Of a stretch of 64,000 nucleotides of DNA, positions 1 through 9,201 are shown one piece after another. Positions within the stretch are counted from its first letter, which is position 1. Each line of letters starts with the position of its first letter. Below the pieces are notes generated by a model. The model had not been told where the DNA came from. It did no database searches and saw only the letters and a program-made list of their open reading frames with translations. The position numbers and the translations under genes were made by a program. The DNA is from Radicibacter daui (GTDB lineage Bacteria; Pseudomonadota; Alphaproteobacteria; Radicibacterales; Radicibacteraceae): positions 2,438,501-2,502,500 of the forward strand of contig CP131056.1 in assembly GCA_030657355.1 (NCBI GenBank). The letters run 5' to 3'.

Positions 1-1253
1 AGCGACGGCTTGCCCGACTGGTCCTTGATCCGGCTGGCGACGATGCCGATGACGCCGGGATGCCAGGCCTCGCCGGACACAATGACCAGCGGCACGTCCG
101 GGGCAGCAGTCTCGGCGGCTTCCGCCTGCTCCCGTGCTTCGGCCAGCACGGCCTGCTCGATTTCCTTGCGCTGGCCGTTGAGGGCATCGAGTTCAGCAGC
201 CAGCGCCCGCACTTCGACAGGATCATCGCTGCTAAGAAGGCGCGATCCGCTGGCCGCGCGCCCTACCCGTCCGCCCGCATTGACGCGGGGGCCAAGGATG
301 AAGCCGAGATGGTAGGCACCCGGCTTTTCCGACACTCCCGCCACATCGGCCAGCGCCGCCATGCCCGGGTTGCCACGGCCGGCGATCACACGCAGCCCCT
401 GGCTCACCAGCGCGCGGTTGAGCCCCAGAAGCGGAACGACGTCGCACACGGTGCCAAGGGCGACGAGGTCGAGCCAGCCCATGAGATTGGGTTCGCTGCG
501 GCCTTCGGCAAAGAAGCCTGCCTGCCGCAGGCAGCGATTGACCGCCACCAGCGTCAGGAAGCTGACGCCCACAGCACAAAGAGAACGAAGGCCGGAAGTG
601 TCGTCATGCCGGTTGGGATTGACGATGGCAAAGACCCGCGGCAGCGCGGCTTCCACCTCATGATGGTCGAGGACGATGATCTCCATCCCCTCGCCCGCCG
701 CCGCTTCCAGCACTTCAATGGCTGTTGAGCCGCAGTCGACGGTAAGGAAGAGCCCGGCGCCCCGGCTTTTGAGCCCCTGCAAGGCCGGCAGATTAGGGCC
801 GTAGCCTTCTTCGATGCGATCCGGAATATGGATGTCAGCTTCGATGCCAACGGCGCTGAAATAGCGCTTGAGCAGCGCTGTCGAGGTCGCGCCGTCGACA
901 TCATAGTCGCCGAGAATGCCGATGCGCTCGCCGCGGCGGACGGCTTCGGCAAGACGGGCGGCTGCCTTGTCCATGTCGATGAGCCGGCTCGGGTCCGGCA
1001 TCAGGGCGCGCAGGGTGGGATTGAGAAAGCTCTCGGCTTCTTCAAGGCCGATGCCGCGCGCCGCCATCATGCTGGCGACGACGCCCGGAACATCATGACG
1101 CTGGGAAAGAGCCAGCGCCTCGCGCTCGCTGGTAACGGTCGGCTGGCGGCGCCACAGCCAGCGCCGGCCGGCAACAGAACGTTCGACACCGAGGACGAGG
1201 CCGCTAGCGGCCTCGTCCTCGGTCCGGGGATCAGCGGATAGGACGTTGGTCAA
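1..1253 (-). CDS. recJ: single-stranded-DNA-specific exonuclease RecJ (3' part cut off by window edge)
   Basis: RecJ degrades single-stranded DNA 5' to 3' in recombinational and mismatch repair. About 417 residues are visible; the gene runs off the left end. The DHH-family phosphoesterase core is clear: GDYDVDGATSTALL near residue 110, then VDCGST and VLDHHE, followed by RVNAGGR further in. The N-terminal block LGVERSVAGRRW is typical of alphaproteobacterial RecJ. No ATG precedes this block; the best start is TTG at 1253, which makes recJ overlap the end of glpX by about 23 bases. It is the last visible gene of an alaC-hom-glpX-recJ string. The family call is secure; the exact start is less so. 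Confidence 0.95.
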   Translation of the reverse strand, partial: MTNVLSADPRTEDEAASGLVLGVERSVAGRRWLWRRQPTVTSEREALALSQRHDVPGVVASMMAARGIGLEEAESFLNPTLRALMPDPSRLIDMDKAAARLAEAVRRGERIGILGDYDVDGATSTALLKRYFSAVGIEADIHIPDRIEEGYGPNLPALQGLKSRGAGLFLTVDCGSTAIEVLEAAAGEGMEIIVLDHHEVEAALPRVFAIVNPNRHDDTSGLRSLCAVGVSFLTLVAVNRCLRQAGFFAEGRSEPNLMGWLDLVALGTVCDVVPLLGLNRALVSQGLRVIAGRGNPGMAALADVAGVSEKPGAYHLGFILGPRVNAGGRVGRAASGSRLLSSDDPVEVRALAAELDALNGQRKEIEQAVLAEAREQAEAAETAAPDVPLVIVSGEAWHPGVIGIVASRIKDQSGKPS

Positions 1254-2238
1254 GTTTCGGATGCCGGGCGAAATTATGAACCGCCTCAATGTAGCGGACT
1301 GTGCCGCTCTTGGAACGCATTACGATGGAATGGGTGCGCGCACCGCCGGCAAAACGGCGCACGCCCTTGAGCAGGCTGCCGTCCGTCACACCGGTCGCCG
1401 CGAACATCACGCTGCCGCTGGCAAGATCGGTAAGTGCATATTTGCGATCCAGATCCTTGACGCCCCAGCGGTCGGCGCGGGCCTTTTCCTCATCATTGCG
1501 GAAGATGAGGCGCCCCTGCATCTGGCCACCGGTGCAGCGCAGGGCCGCAGCCGCCAGCACGCCTTCCGGCGCCCCGCCGATGCCCATATAGATGTCGATT
1601 CCCGAGCCGGGCTGGGAGGTTGCGATCACACCCGCCACATCGCCATCGGAGATGAGCACGATGCGGGCACCCGCCTCGCGCACTTCCTGGATGAGGGCGG
1701 AATGGCGCGGCCGGTCGAGAATGCAGACGGCAAGGTCATTGACGTCTTCGCCGCGGAAATCCGCCAGTGCCCGCAGGTTTTCGGTCGGCGACATGTCGAG
1801 ATCGACAATGCCTTCCGGCAGGCCGGCACCGACGGCGATCTTCTGCATGTAGACGTCGGGCGCATTAAGGAACCCGCCAGCCTCGGCCATGGCCACGCAG
1901 GCCATCGCGTTGGGCAGGCCCTTGGCCGTGATGGTCGTGCCTTCCAGCGGATCGAGCGCAATGTCGATCTTGGGGCCGCCGGAGCCGACCTTTTCACCGA
2001 TATAGAGCATCGGCGCCTCGTCGCGCTCGCCCTCACCGATCACGATGGTACCGTCGATGGCAAGGCCATTGAGGGCGGTACGCATGGCATCAACCGCAAA
2101 CTGGTCTGCCGCCTCCTCATCGCCGCGCCCCATCTGGAGCGAGGCCTTGAGCGCGGCTGCTTCGGTTACCCGAACAGCTTCGAGGGCAAGGTTGCGGTCT
2201 GTCCAATGCTCGGCGGCATCGCCGCCCGGAGTAAGCAT
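1231..2238 (-). CDS. glpX: class II fructose-1,6-bisphosphatase GlpX
   Basis: This enzyme hydrolyses fructose-1,6-bisphosphate to fructose-6-phosphate in gluconeogenesis, in the cytoplasm. At 335 residues it has the full length of the GlpX family. The metal/substrate motifs GEGERDEAPML (about residue 68) and DPLEGTTITAKG (about residue 97) are present, as is the AGVIATSQPGSGID-type central region. A good ribosome site (GGGAGAAG) lies 8 bases before the ATG. It follows hom by about 117 bases, a gap containing only a short TTGCCGGTCCGGCAA palindrome, and overlaps the recJ start. In alphaproteobacteria glpX commonly sits beside hom and recJ, which supports the assignment. Confidence 0.97.
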   Translation of the reverse strand: MLTPGGDAAEHWTDRNLALEAVRVTEAAALKASLQMGRGDEEAADQFAVDAMRTALNGLAIDGTIVIGEGERDEAPMLYIGEKVGSGGPKIDIALDPLEGTTITAKGLPNAMACVAMAEAGGFLNAPDVYMQKIAVGAGLPEGIVDLDMSPTENLRALADFRGEDVNDLAVCILDRPRHSALIQEVREAGARIVLISDGDVAGVIATSQPGSGIDIYMGIGGAPEGVLAAAALRCTGGQMQGRLIFRNDEEKARADRWGVKDLDRKYALTDLASGSVMFAATGVTDGSLLKGVRRFAGGARTHSIVMRSKSGTVRYIEAVHNFARHPKLDQRPIR

Positions 2239-2355
2239 CTGTCGTCTTCTCCCGAATGAAGGACTGCCGGCGGATTTTTGCCGGTCTGTTGGTTGCGTTA
2301 GCCAGGAAGCGGCTGCCCTGCCCTTGCCGGACCGGCAACCGCCTTGCCCCCTTGC

Positions 2356-3657
2356 TTAAATCGCTTCGATCCGGATGACGCTTGGCTTTGCCACCACGGC
2401 CGGGTGCGCCTCGATGCGCGCCAACACGCGGTTCATGGCCGCTTCATCCGTCTCGTGAGTTGTAAATACCACCGATACGTTACGATTGGCTGCCGTGCCA
2501 CGTCCATGCTGGCTGAGGCGAGAGATAGATACTGCCTCGTCCCGCATTGCGGCACCAATATGGGCGATGACACCCGGCTGATCGAGCACCGTCAGGCGGA
2601 CATAGTATTCGCCGCGATGCCTGTCCATTGGAACGACTGGCAGGTTGCGGAGTTCCGCTTGCGGCAGCGTAAAGGTCGGCGTGGTACGGCCACGGGCAAC
2701 ATCCACAAGGTCTGCGACCACAGCAGAGGCCGTCGGCCCTGCCCCGGCGCCGCGGCCGATGAAAGTCACCTTGTCGACAGCATCACCCAGCACGGTAACG
2801 GCGTTGAAGGCGTCTTCCACCATCGCCAGCGGATGATCGAGCGGGATCATGCACGGGTGCACACGGCGCTCGATGGCGCCATCCACCAGCCGGGCGATCC
2901 CTAGCAGCTTGATGCGGTACCCAAGCTCGGCGGCAAACTCGATATCGAGCGCGGTGATGTTGCGAATACCCTCGACATGCACGCTGTCGAAATCAACCGG
3001 GCAGCCAAAGGCGGCAGAGGCCAGCACTGTCAGCTTGTGCGCAGCATCGATGCCGTCCACGTCAAAGCTCGGATCGGCCTCGGCATATCCCAGCGCCTGG
3101 GCATCGGCCAGCACGTCGGCGAAATCGCGGCCCGTGAGGCGCATCTGGGTCAGGATATAATTGCAGGTGCCGTTGAGGATGCCCTCGATGGCAACGATGT
3201 TGTTGGCCGAAAGCCCCTCGCGCAGCCCCTTGATCACCGGAATGCCGCCAGCAACCGCAGCCTCATAGGCAACCGCAAGATCAGTCTTTTCGGCCGTAGC
3301 GGCAATTTCGCTGCCATGGATGGCCAGCAGTGCCTTGTTGGCGGTTACCAGATGACGGCCGGCGCCAAGGGCGGCCATGGCCGTCTTGCGCGCGATGCCT
3401 TCAGAACCGCCGATCAGCTCGACAACAACGTCGATGCCATCGGCTACCGCCATCTCGGCGGCATCGTCAAACCAGCGATAGGAAGAAACATCGACCGGCC
3501 GGCTGGCATCGCGCCGGCGGGCGGAAACGGCCACCAGCTCTATCGGGCGGCCGGCACGGGCTGCAAGCAGCCCGGCCTGCTTCTGCAGGATATCGACAAC
3601 ACCGGCACCAACCGTGCCCAGACCAGCAATAGCGACTTTAAGAGGATCTCCGCTCAC
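2356..3657 (-). CDS. hom: homoserine dehydrogenase
   Basis: It reduces aspartate semialdehyde to homoserine, the branch point towards threonine and methionine. The N-terminal Rossmann motif GLGTVGAGVV starts within the first 15-20 residues, the catalytic region with NGTCNYILT lies in the middle, and the C-terminus carries a regulatory ACT domain (YYVRLTVLDQPGVIAHIG), so threonine feedback inhibition is likely. I prefer the GTG start at 3657 because AAGAAGG lies about 10 bases upstream. A TTG at 3666 would overlap the alaC stop but has its ribosome site too close. About 433 residues, normal for the ACT-containing form. It is translationally adjacent to the upstream aminotransferase. Confidence 0.96.
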   Translation of the reverse strand: MSGDPLKVAIAGLGTVGAGVVDILQKQAGLLAARAGRPIELVAVSARRRDASRPVDVSSYRWFDDAAEMAVADGIDVVVELIGGSEGIARKTAMAALGAGRHLVTANKALLAIHGSEIAATAEKTDLAVAYEAAVAGGIPVIKGLREGLSANNIVAIEGILNGTCNYILTQMRLTGRDFADVLADAQALGYAEADPSFDVDGIDAAHKLTVLASAAFGCPVDFDSVHVEGIRNITALDIEFAAELGYRIKLLGIARLVDGAIERRVHPCMIPLDHPLAMVEDAFNAVTVLGDAVDKVTFIGRGAGAGPTASAVVADLVDVARGRTTPTFTLPQAELRNLPVVPMDRHRGEYYVRLTVLDQPGVIAHIGAAMRDEAVSISRLSQHGRGTAANRNVSVVFTTHETDEAAMNRVLARIEAHPAVVAKPSVIRIEAI

Positions 3658-3662
3658 GGCAC

Positions 3663-4919
3663 TCAAACCTTCTTTTTCGAACCTTTTTTCCTGTCCCCCT
3701 CAGCCTCGGCGGGCTGAGACGGACGCTGGGCAGCATTCACACCATGGGCGGCAAGGAACTGCTTGATATTCCTCACCGCCTGGCGGGTTCGATGCAGGTT
3801 TTCGACAAGGCCGAAGCGGACATGGTCATCGCCATATTCACCAAAGCCGAGGCCCGGAGCCACCGCAACAGCGGCCTCCTTGAGCAGCAGCTTGGAGAAT
3901 TCGATCGAGCCCATATCCTTGAAGACCGGCGGGATTTTGGCCCAGACAAACATGCTGGCTTCCGGCGGGGTGACTTCCCACCCGGCGGCATTCAGCCCTT
4001 CGCACAGCAGATCGCGGCGAGCCTTGTACATGGCGCGGATTTCATCGACGCAATCCTGCGGGCCGTTGAGCGCTGCCGTGGCCGCCACCTGGATGGGGGT
4101 GAAGGCGCCGTAATCGACGTAGGACTTCATGCGGGCAAGCGCAGAGATGAGCTTGCGGTTGCCGCAGGCAAAGCCCATGCGCCAGCCCGGCATATTGTAG
4201 GTCTTGCTGAGCGAGGTGAATTCCACTGCGATCTCGCGCGCCTCGGGGATCTGCAGGATCGAGGGCGGCGGATTGTCGGTGAAATAGATCTCCGAATAGG
4301 CGATGTCGGAGAGGATCCAGATCTTGTTCTCAAGGCAGTATTCAACGATCTGCCGGTAGAAGGCGAGATCGACTACCTCACCCGTCGGATTGTTCGGATA
4401 GCTCAGCACCAGCGCCAACGGGCGCGGAACCGACACGCGCACAGCACGGTCGAGCTGGGCGAGGAATTCCGGGCCCGGCTTTGCCGTCAGCGAGCGGATA
4501 GCCGCGCCGGCGATGATGAAACCGAACTGGTGGATCGGATAGGCCGGGTTCGGCACCAGGATGACATCACCCGGGCTGGTGATCGCCTGCGCAAGGTTGG
4601 CAAGGCCTTCCTTGGAACCAAGCGTGGCAATCGCTTCCGTCTCCGGGTCGAGATCGACATCGAACCGGCGCTTGTAATAGCCGGCAATGGCCCGGCGCAG
4701 GCCGGGAATGCCGCGCGAGTTGGAATAACGGTGGGTGCGCGGGTCCTGCACGGCCTCGACGAGCTTGTCGACGATGTGCTGCGGGGTCGGCTGATCGGGG
4801 TTGCCCATGCCGAAATCAATGATGTCTTCACCGGCGGCGCGAGCTCGGGCCTTCATGGCGTTCACTTCCGCGAACACGTAAGGCGGCAGGCGCTTGATCC
4901 GGTAAAAGTCCTCTTGCAT
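3663..4919 (-). CDS. alaC: PLP-dependent class I/II aminotransferase, AlaC-like
   Basis: A fold-type I aminotransferase of 418 residues. The PLP lysine is in SLSKTYNMPGWRMGF; the substrate/PLP-contact motifs NPDQPTPQHI, YPNNPTGEVVD and SDIAYSEIYF are intact. Proteins of this subfamily immediately upstream of hom are usually annotated either as glutamate-pyruvate transaminase AlaC or LL-diaminopimelate aminotransferase; the sequence alone does not settle which substrate is used. The last 25 residues are a charged lysine/glutamate tail (EAEGDRKKGSKKKV) beyond the catalytic fold. It is the first gene of the operon with hom, glpX and recJ, with about 160 bases of upstream DNA before the preceding terminator hairpin. 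Confidence 0.85.
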   Translation of the reverse strand: MQEDFYRIKRLPPYVFAEVNAMKARARAAGEDIIDFGMGNPDQPTPQHIVDKLVEAVQDPRTHRYSNSRGIPGLRRAIAGYYKRRFDVDLDPETEAIATLGSKEGLANLAQAITSPGDVILVPNPAYPIHQFGFIIAGAAIRSLTAKPGPEFLAQLDRAVRVSVPRPLALVLSYPNNPTGEVVDLAFYRQIVEYCLENKIWILSDIAYSEIYFTDNPPPSILQIPEAREIAVEFTSLSKTYNMPGWRMGFACGNRKLISALARMKSYVDYGAFTPIQVAATAALNGPQDCVDEIRAMYKARRDLLCEGLNAAGWEVTPPEASMFVWAKIPPVFKDMGSIEFSKLLLKEAAVAVAPGLGFGEYGDDHVRFGLVENLHRTRQAVRNIKQFLAAHGVNAAQRPSQPAEAEGDRKKGSKKKV

Positions 4920-5078
4920 TTCGAACCCCGTTGGAAAGGAAACCCGTGCCCCTCATGGGCAGGGCCGCGCCCGTTCTAGCGTCCCCGCCGGGCGGATGCG
5001 AGGGATTATTTGCCTCAAGGCCGTGCAGATTGTTGCAATCTTGCCCTGTGGCCATAGTGGTTTGGCAAAACATGCGAA

Positions 5079-5108
5079 AGGGCGGCCGGTTATCATGCCG
5101 GCCGCCCT
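5079..5108 (-). terminator. strong GC hairpin downstream of the OmpA-like lipoprotein gene
   Basis: An 11-base-pair perfect stem (AGGGCGGCCGG / CCGGCCGCCCT) with an 8-base loop lies about 24 bases beyond the lipoprotein stop. On the minus strand it is followed by TTCGCATGTTTTGCC, a poor T-tract, so it may terminate or merely stabilise the 3' end. Confidence 0.6.
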
Positions 5109-5131
5109 CCCCTGGATACTGGCAACCGGTT

Positions 5132-6481
5132 TTACTGACTGAGGGCGATGTCGGCGCGCCGCCCGTCCTTGCTGGCGGTGCCGGCTGGCAGGGTCGCGGC
5201 CTCAACCTCGATCATCGTCGGGTCGACACCAAAGACCACCAGCTGTTTGGCAACGGCATTGGCGCGGTCGGTCGCGAGTTGCAGGCTGCGCACGGCGCGG
5301 GTGACGGCATCGCCGGCCCCGTCAGCCGAGGAATAGCCGGTCACCTTCACCCGGGCGACGGCGATCTTCTGCTTCTCCGCCAACTGGCTGAGGCGGGAAA
5401 GGTCGCCGGCAGCCAGCTTGCTGCCACCATTGCCGAAATAGACCTGCAGGGCCGCCGGTCCCATGACCGTTGCAGTGGCCGGGGCCGGCATTGCGGCCAT
5501 CGGCGCCGGCGTTGCTGTAGCGGACGGCGGCAGCAACGGATCGACCCGCGGCGGTACCGGCGCCATACCGGGTTGATACCGCTGGTTCAGGGCGCGCTGA
5601 TAAACGTCAGCCACGCTCGCCGGAGCGCTTTCAGCAACCGGGGCCGGTGCAGCACCGGCTGGCATCGGCTCGACAGGGCTTGCGGCCACCGGGGTGGCGG
5701 ACGTCGCAGCCACCGGCATCGCACCGGCCAGAGCCGGGATTTCCGGCATCACCGGCATGGGCGTCGCCTGCGGGGCAGCCGGAGCGGCAGGTTCAGCCGG
5801 CATGACGGCGCCGACAGGCTGGGAAGCCGTCGTTGCCGCGCCCGACTGCATCTGCGCAATTTCCTGCTGCTGCTGGGCAGCGGTCGGCCCGGGCGCCGGG
5901 CGCGGCGGCACCTCAGCGAGGTTGGGATAAGGCTGCGAGGCCGCCGCTTCAGCCGCGGAAGTCGCGCTGCCGGAGCCATTCAGATAACGCAGATTGTCCG
6001 GCACATAGGCCGGAACCGCGGGGGCCGGAACCGCAGGGGCTGCATCCGCTGCCGGTGCAGGAGCCGGCGCCGGTTCAGCCGCCGCGACCTGCGGCTCAGC
6101 AGCAGGCTCAGGCTGTGCCGGCATGGCAGGCACAGGTTCGGGGGCAGCAGCAGCCACTTCCGGCTGCGGGGCCGGAGCAGCAGCAACCTGCTCTTCAGCC
6201 ACCGGCGTTGCCGGCACGGCGGGCGGCGGTGCCGGCTCGGCCTTCGCGGTCTTGTCGGCAGGCTGTCCTTCGGCCGGCGCCCCGCTGACGGTCGGCTTGA
6301 TGTCGCCGGCATAAGGCGCGCTGGAGGAAAACACCGAGGTCGCGTCATCCCACGCGCTGCCCATCGTGCCGCAGGCGCCGAGCGCCAGGCTGGAGACGGA
6401 CAGCAGCAGCCCCATCATACTGCGGTGCAACAGGACGCCTTGTTTCTTGTTCATGCCGAACTCGCGGTTCTTTGATTTCAT
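5132..6481 (-). CDS. OmpA-family lipoprotein with a long Pro/Ala-rich linker
   Basis: A predicted outer-membrane lipoprotein of about 449 residues. From the start at 6481 there is a basic N-terminus, a hydrophobic stretch and a lipobox ending LALGAC, so the mature protein would be lipidated on that cysteine. Residues of roughly 60-330 are a low-complexity alanine/proline/glutamate linker with repeated PAP, PEP and AAP units. The last ~110 residues form an OmpA-like peptidoglycan-binding domain (LQVYFGNGGSKL; VKVTGYSSADG; ATDRANAVAKQL; FGVDP; DGRRADIAL). The likely role is tethering outer membrane to peptidoglycan across a wide periplasm. An upstream in-frame methionine at 6529 exists, but GGAA before 6481 favours the shorter form. 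It is divergent from phaC. Confidence 0.8.
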   Translation of the reverse strand: MKSKNREFGMNKKQGVLLHRSMMGLLLSVSSLALGACGTMGSAWDDATSVFSSSAPYAGDIKPTVSGAPAEGQPADKTAKAEPAPPPAVPATPVAEEQVAAAPAPQPEVAAAAPEPVPAMPAQPEPAAEPQVAAAEPAPAPAPAADAAPAVPAPAVPAYVPDNLRYLNGSGSATSAAEAAASQPYPNLAEVPPRPAPGPTAAQQQQEIAQMQSGAATTASQPVGAVMPAEPAAPAAPQATPMPVMPEIPALAGAMPVAATSATPVAASPVEPMPAGAAPAPVAESAPASVADVYQRALNQRYQPGMAPVPPRVDPLLPPSATATPAPMAAMPAPATATVMGPAALQVYFGNGGSKLAAGDLSRLSQLAEKQKIAVARVKVTGYSSADGAGDAVTRAVRSLQLATDRANAVAKQLVVFGVDPTMIEVEAATLPAGTASKDGRRADIALSQ

Positions 6482-6767
6482 AGCGTTTCCGGTTTCGTCC
6501 ACCGCTGGCTGCCACCCTGGAGGCGGCACCGCAACAGTTACTGGTGTTTTGCAGTTGCGAGACCGGCGCGGCCTCTGCCATCCTTTTACCCGCGGACGGG
6601 CCGTTCCGCGCGATCCTCTACGAATTTCAGCGCTGGCTCAATAGCCTAGGGCCTGATGCCGCAGAGCGACACTGCCAGCCGGCGCAGATTGCCCGGCAGC
6701 AAATAATGAGAGCGCTGGCCTCAAGGCGCCGGAAAGTGGCGATATCAACGTCTTCGGGAGAGAATTG

Positions 6768-8585
6768 ATGACAGCCTCCAAAGCCGGAAAACCTGCTGCG
6801 GACTCCAACGCCCAGACGCCTGCCGCCGATCCCGCGGAAATGGCGCAGCGCATGACCCAACTGGCCGAACGCAGCCAGAAGGTGATGCTGGAGTTCATGG
6901 GCCGGCACAAGGGCGAGTTCGCTGAAAACCTTGATCCGATCAACTCGGGCAAGGCAATGATGGAGGCAATGGTTCTGCTGTTCAGCGATCCGGCCAAGCT
7001 GATGCAGAAGCAGATGGAGCTCTGGCAGAGCTATATGTCGCTCTGGCAGCAAACCGCGCAGCGCATGATGGGCATGGAAAGCAAGCCGGTCATCGAGACG
7101 CCGCGCGGCGACCGCCGCTTCAAGGACGAGGCGTGGAACAGCAGCCTCGTGTTCGATTTCATCAAGCAATCCTACCTGCTCTCCAGCCGCTTTATCCAGC
7201 ACACGGTCGGCGAGATCGACGGGCTGAACAAGACCGACAAGCAGAAGGTCGATTTCATCGCCCGCCAGTTCGTCGAGGCACTCTCCCCCAGCAATTTCGT
7301 GATGACCAATCCGGAAGTGCTGCGTACCACCATCGACAGCAAGGGCGAGAACCTTGTGAAGGGCCTTGAGAACCTGCTCAAGGATATCGAGCGTGGCGGC
7401 GGCGATCTGCGCATCTCGCAAACCGATGAGACGGCCTTCGAGGTCGGCAAGAACATTGCCGTCACGCCGGGCAAGGTCGTGTTCCAGAACGAGATGATGC
7501 AGCTCATCCAGTATGAGCCGACGACGGAGACGGTCTACAGGCGCCCGCTCCTCATCGTTCCGCCCTGGATCAACAAGTTCTATATCCTCGATCTCAAGCC
7601 GCAGAACTCCTTCATCAAATGGGCGGTCGACCAGGGCCTGACGGTGTTCGTCGTCTCCTGGGTCAACCCGACGGCGGAATATCGCAACAAGGGCTTTACC
7701 GAATACATGACCGGCGGCCCGCTGGCCGCGATCGACGCCATTGAAAAGGCAACGGGCGAAAAGGACGTCAACGCCATCGGCTACTGCATCGGCGGGACGC
7801 TGCTGGCGACCACGCTTGCCTGGATGAAGGCCAAGGGCGATGCCCGTATCAAGTCGGCGACCTACTTCACCACGCTCATCGATTTCGAGGATGCGGGTGA
7901 GCTCAAGATCTTTACCGATGACGAGCAGATCACCCGGCTCGAGACAGAGATGCAGGAGCTTGGTTATCTCGACGGCCGCACCATGGCCGCAACCTTCAAC
8001 AGTCTGCGCGCCAACGACCTGATCTGGTCCTTCGTCGTCAACAACTACCTGCTCGGCAAGGACCCCTTCCCCTTCGACCTGCTGTACTGGAATGGCGATG
8101 CCACGCGCATGCCCTGCGCCATGCACTCCTGGTACCTGCGCAAGCTCTATCTGGAGAACAAGCTGATCCAGCCGGGCGGCGTGGAAGTGGGCGGTGTCGC
8201 CATCGACCTCAGCACCATCGACGTACCGACCTTCCAGATTTCCACCCGCGAAGACCACATCGCCCCGTGGAAATCCACCTTCGCCGCCACCCAGACCTAC
8301 AGCGGTACGATGAAATTCGTGCTCGCCGGCTCCGGCCATATTGCCGGCGTCATCAATCCGCCGGCAGCCAACAAATACGGCTACTGGACCAACACCAAGA
8401 AGATCAAGGACCCGGACGCCTGGTATGACAGCGCCACCTATGCCGAAGGCTCCTGGTGGCCGGAATGGGCCAAGTGGCTTTCCAAGTATGGTGGCACCAA
8501 GGTCCCGGCCCGTGTTCCCGGCGATGGCGGCCTGCCGGCGCTGGAAGCTGCCCCCGGCAGCTATGTGCTGGTGAAATCCACCTGA
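6768..8585 (+). CDS. phaC: class I poly(3-hydroxyalkanoate) synthase PhaC
   Basis: It polymerises (R)-3-hydroxyacyl-CoA into storage polyester granules. 605 residues, typical of class I. The lipase-box-like motif GYCIGG carries the nucleophilic cysteine (about residue 340), and the general-base histidine is in GSGHIAGVINPP near the C-terminus; the family signature RPLLIVPPWINKFYILDL precedes them. The ATG at 6768 has GGAG 8-9 bases upstream. The usual partners phaA, phaB and phaR are not in this window. A perfect intrinsic terminator follows the stop, so this is probably a single-gene transcript. It faces the OmpA-like lipoprotein gene across about 290 bases of divergent regulatory DNA. Confidence 0.97.
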   Translation: MTASKAGKPAADSNAQTPAADPAEMAQRMTQLAERSQKVMLEFMGRHKGEFAENLDPINSGKAMMEAMVLLFSDPAKLMQKQMELWQSYMSLWQQTAQRMMGMESKPVIETPRGDRRFKDEAWNSSLVFDFIKQSYLLSSRFIQHTVGEIDGLNKTDKQKVDFIARQFVEALSPSNFVMTNPEVLRTTIDSKGENLVKGLENLLKDIERGGGDLRISQTDETAFEVGKNIAVTPGKVVFQNEMMQLIQYEPTTETVYRRPLLIVPPWINKFYILDLKPQNSFIKWAVDQGLTVFVVSWVNPTAEYRNKGFTEYMTGGPLAAIDAIEKATGEKDVNAIGYCIGGTLLATTLAWMKAKGDARIKSATYFTTLIDFEDAGELKIFTDDEQITRLETEMQELGYLDGRTMAATFNSLRANDLIWSFVVNNYLLGKDPFPFDLLYWNGDATRMPCAMHSWYLRKLYLENKLIQPGGVEVGGVAIDLSTIDVPTFQISTREDHIAPWKSTFAATQTYSGTMKFVLAGSGHIAGVINPPAANKYGYWTNTKKIKDPDAWYDSATYAEGSWWPEWAKWLSKYGGTKVPARVPGDGGLPALEAAPGSYVLVKST

Positions 8586-8600
8586 AGCACCTTCTGGAAG

Positions 8601-8637
8601 AAAAAAGCCCTGCCGGTTTCGGCAGGGCTTTTTTTAT
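8601..8637. terminator. bidirectional intrinsic terminator between phaC and the carbonic anhydrase gene
   Basis: A perfect 9-base-pair stem GCCCTGCCG / CGGCAGGGC (8607-8628) with a GTTT loop is flanked by six A residues on the left and seven T residues on the right. It serves both convergent genes. Confidence 0.95.
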
Positions 8638-8658
8638 TTACGCAGTCGTGCCTGCTTT

Positions 8659-9189
8659 TCAGGGATAGGCCGGGCCGCCGCGATAGGCGTGGGCGATCTT
8701 CGCATAGTGGGTCGCCGACTTGCCGATGGCGGCGATCTCCTCCTCGCTCAGATTGCGCATCGGCTTTGCCGGCACACCGGCCCAGAGCTCGCCGCGCTTC
8801 ACACGCTTGTTCTCGGTTACCAGCGCGCCCGCGGCAACCATGCCGCCCTCTTCCACCACCACACCATCCAGCAGGCAGGCCCGCATGCCGACAAAGCAGC
8901 GGTCTTCCAGCGTGCAGGCATGCAGCACGGCCCCGTGGCCAACCGTCACCTCGTCGCCGATCAGCGTCGGATTGCCGTGGGTGGTCACATGGATGATGGT
9001 GCCATCCTGGATGTTGGTACGGGCACCGATGCGGATGTAGTTGACGTCACCGCGCAGGATGGCGCCGAACCAGATGCTGCTTTCAGCACCAATGCTGACG
9101 TCACCGATGACGGCAGCGCCATCGGCAACAAACACATCGCCGGCGATTTCCGGATAAGCCTCGCCGAAGGCCTGAATGATGGCTGCCAT
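8659..9189 (-). CDS. gamma-class carbonic anhydrase family protein
   Basis: A left-handed beta-helix (hexapeptide repeat) protein of 176 residues, the normal length for the YrdA/CaiE-like gamma-carbonic anhydrase family. Repeats of the form (I/V)G(D/A)xxx start at about residue 25 and continue through residue 125. The three zinc-ligand histidines are present at about residues 67 (IIHV), 85 and 90 (VGHGAVLH), and the conserved RGD and IQDG stretches are intact, so carbonic anhydrase chemistry is possible. Many family members have unproven activity. It lies directly downstream of argC and probably shares the rplM-rpsI-argC transcript by read-through or has its own promoter. Confidence 0.9.
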   Translation of the reverse strand: MAAIIQAFGEAYPEIAGDVFVADGAAVIGDVSIGAESSIWFGAILRGDVNYIRIGARTNIQDGTIIHVTTHGNPTLIGDEVTVGHGAVLHACTLEDRCFVGMRACLLDGVVVEEGGMVAAGALVTENKRVKRGELWAGVPAKPMRNLSEEEIAAIGKSATHYAKIAHAYRGGPAYP

Positions 9190-9201
9190 GATGCTTTGAC
9201 C

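Noticed and set aside
1246-2259. Long open frame opposite glpX, and similar long frames opposite phaC (6627-8339), ribBX (19391-21340) and amtB (28869-30467)
   Set aside because: They mirror well-supported genes, lack ribosome sites and domains, and are expected from high-GC codon use on the opposite strand.
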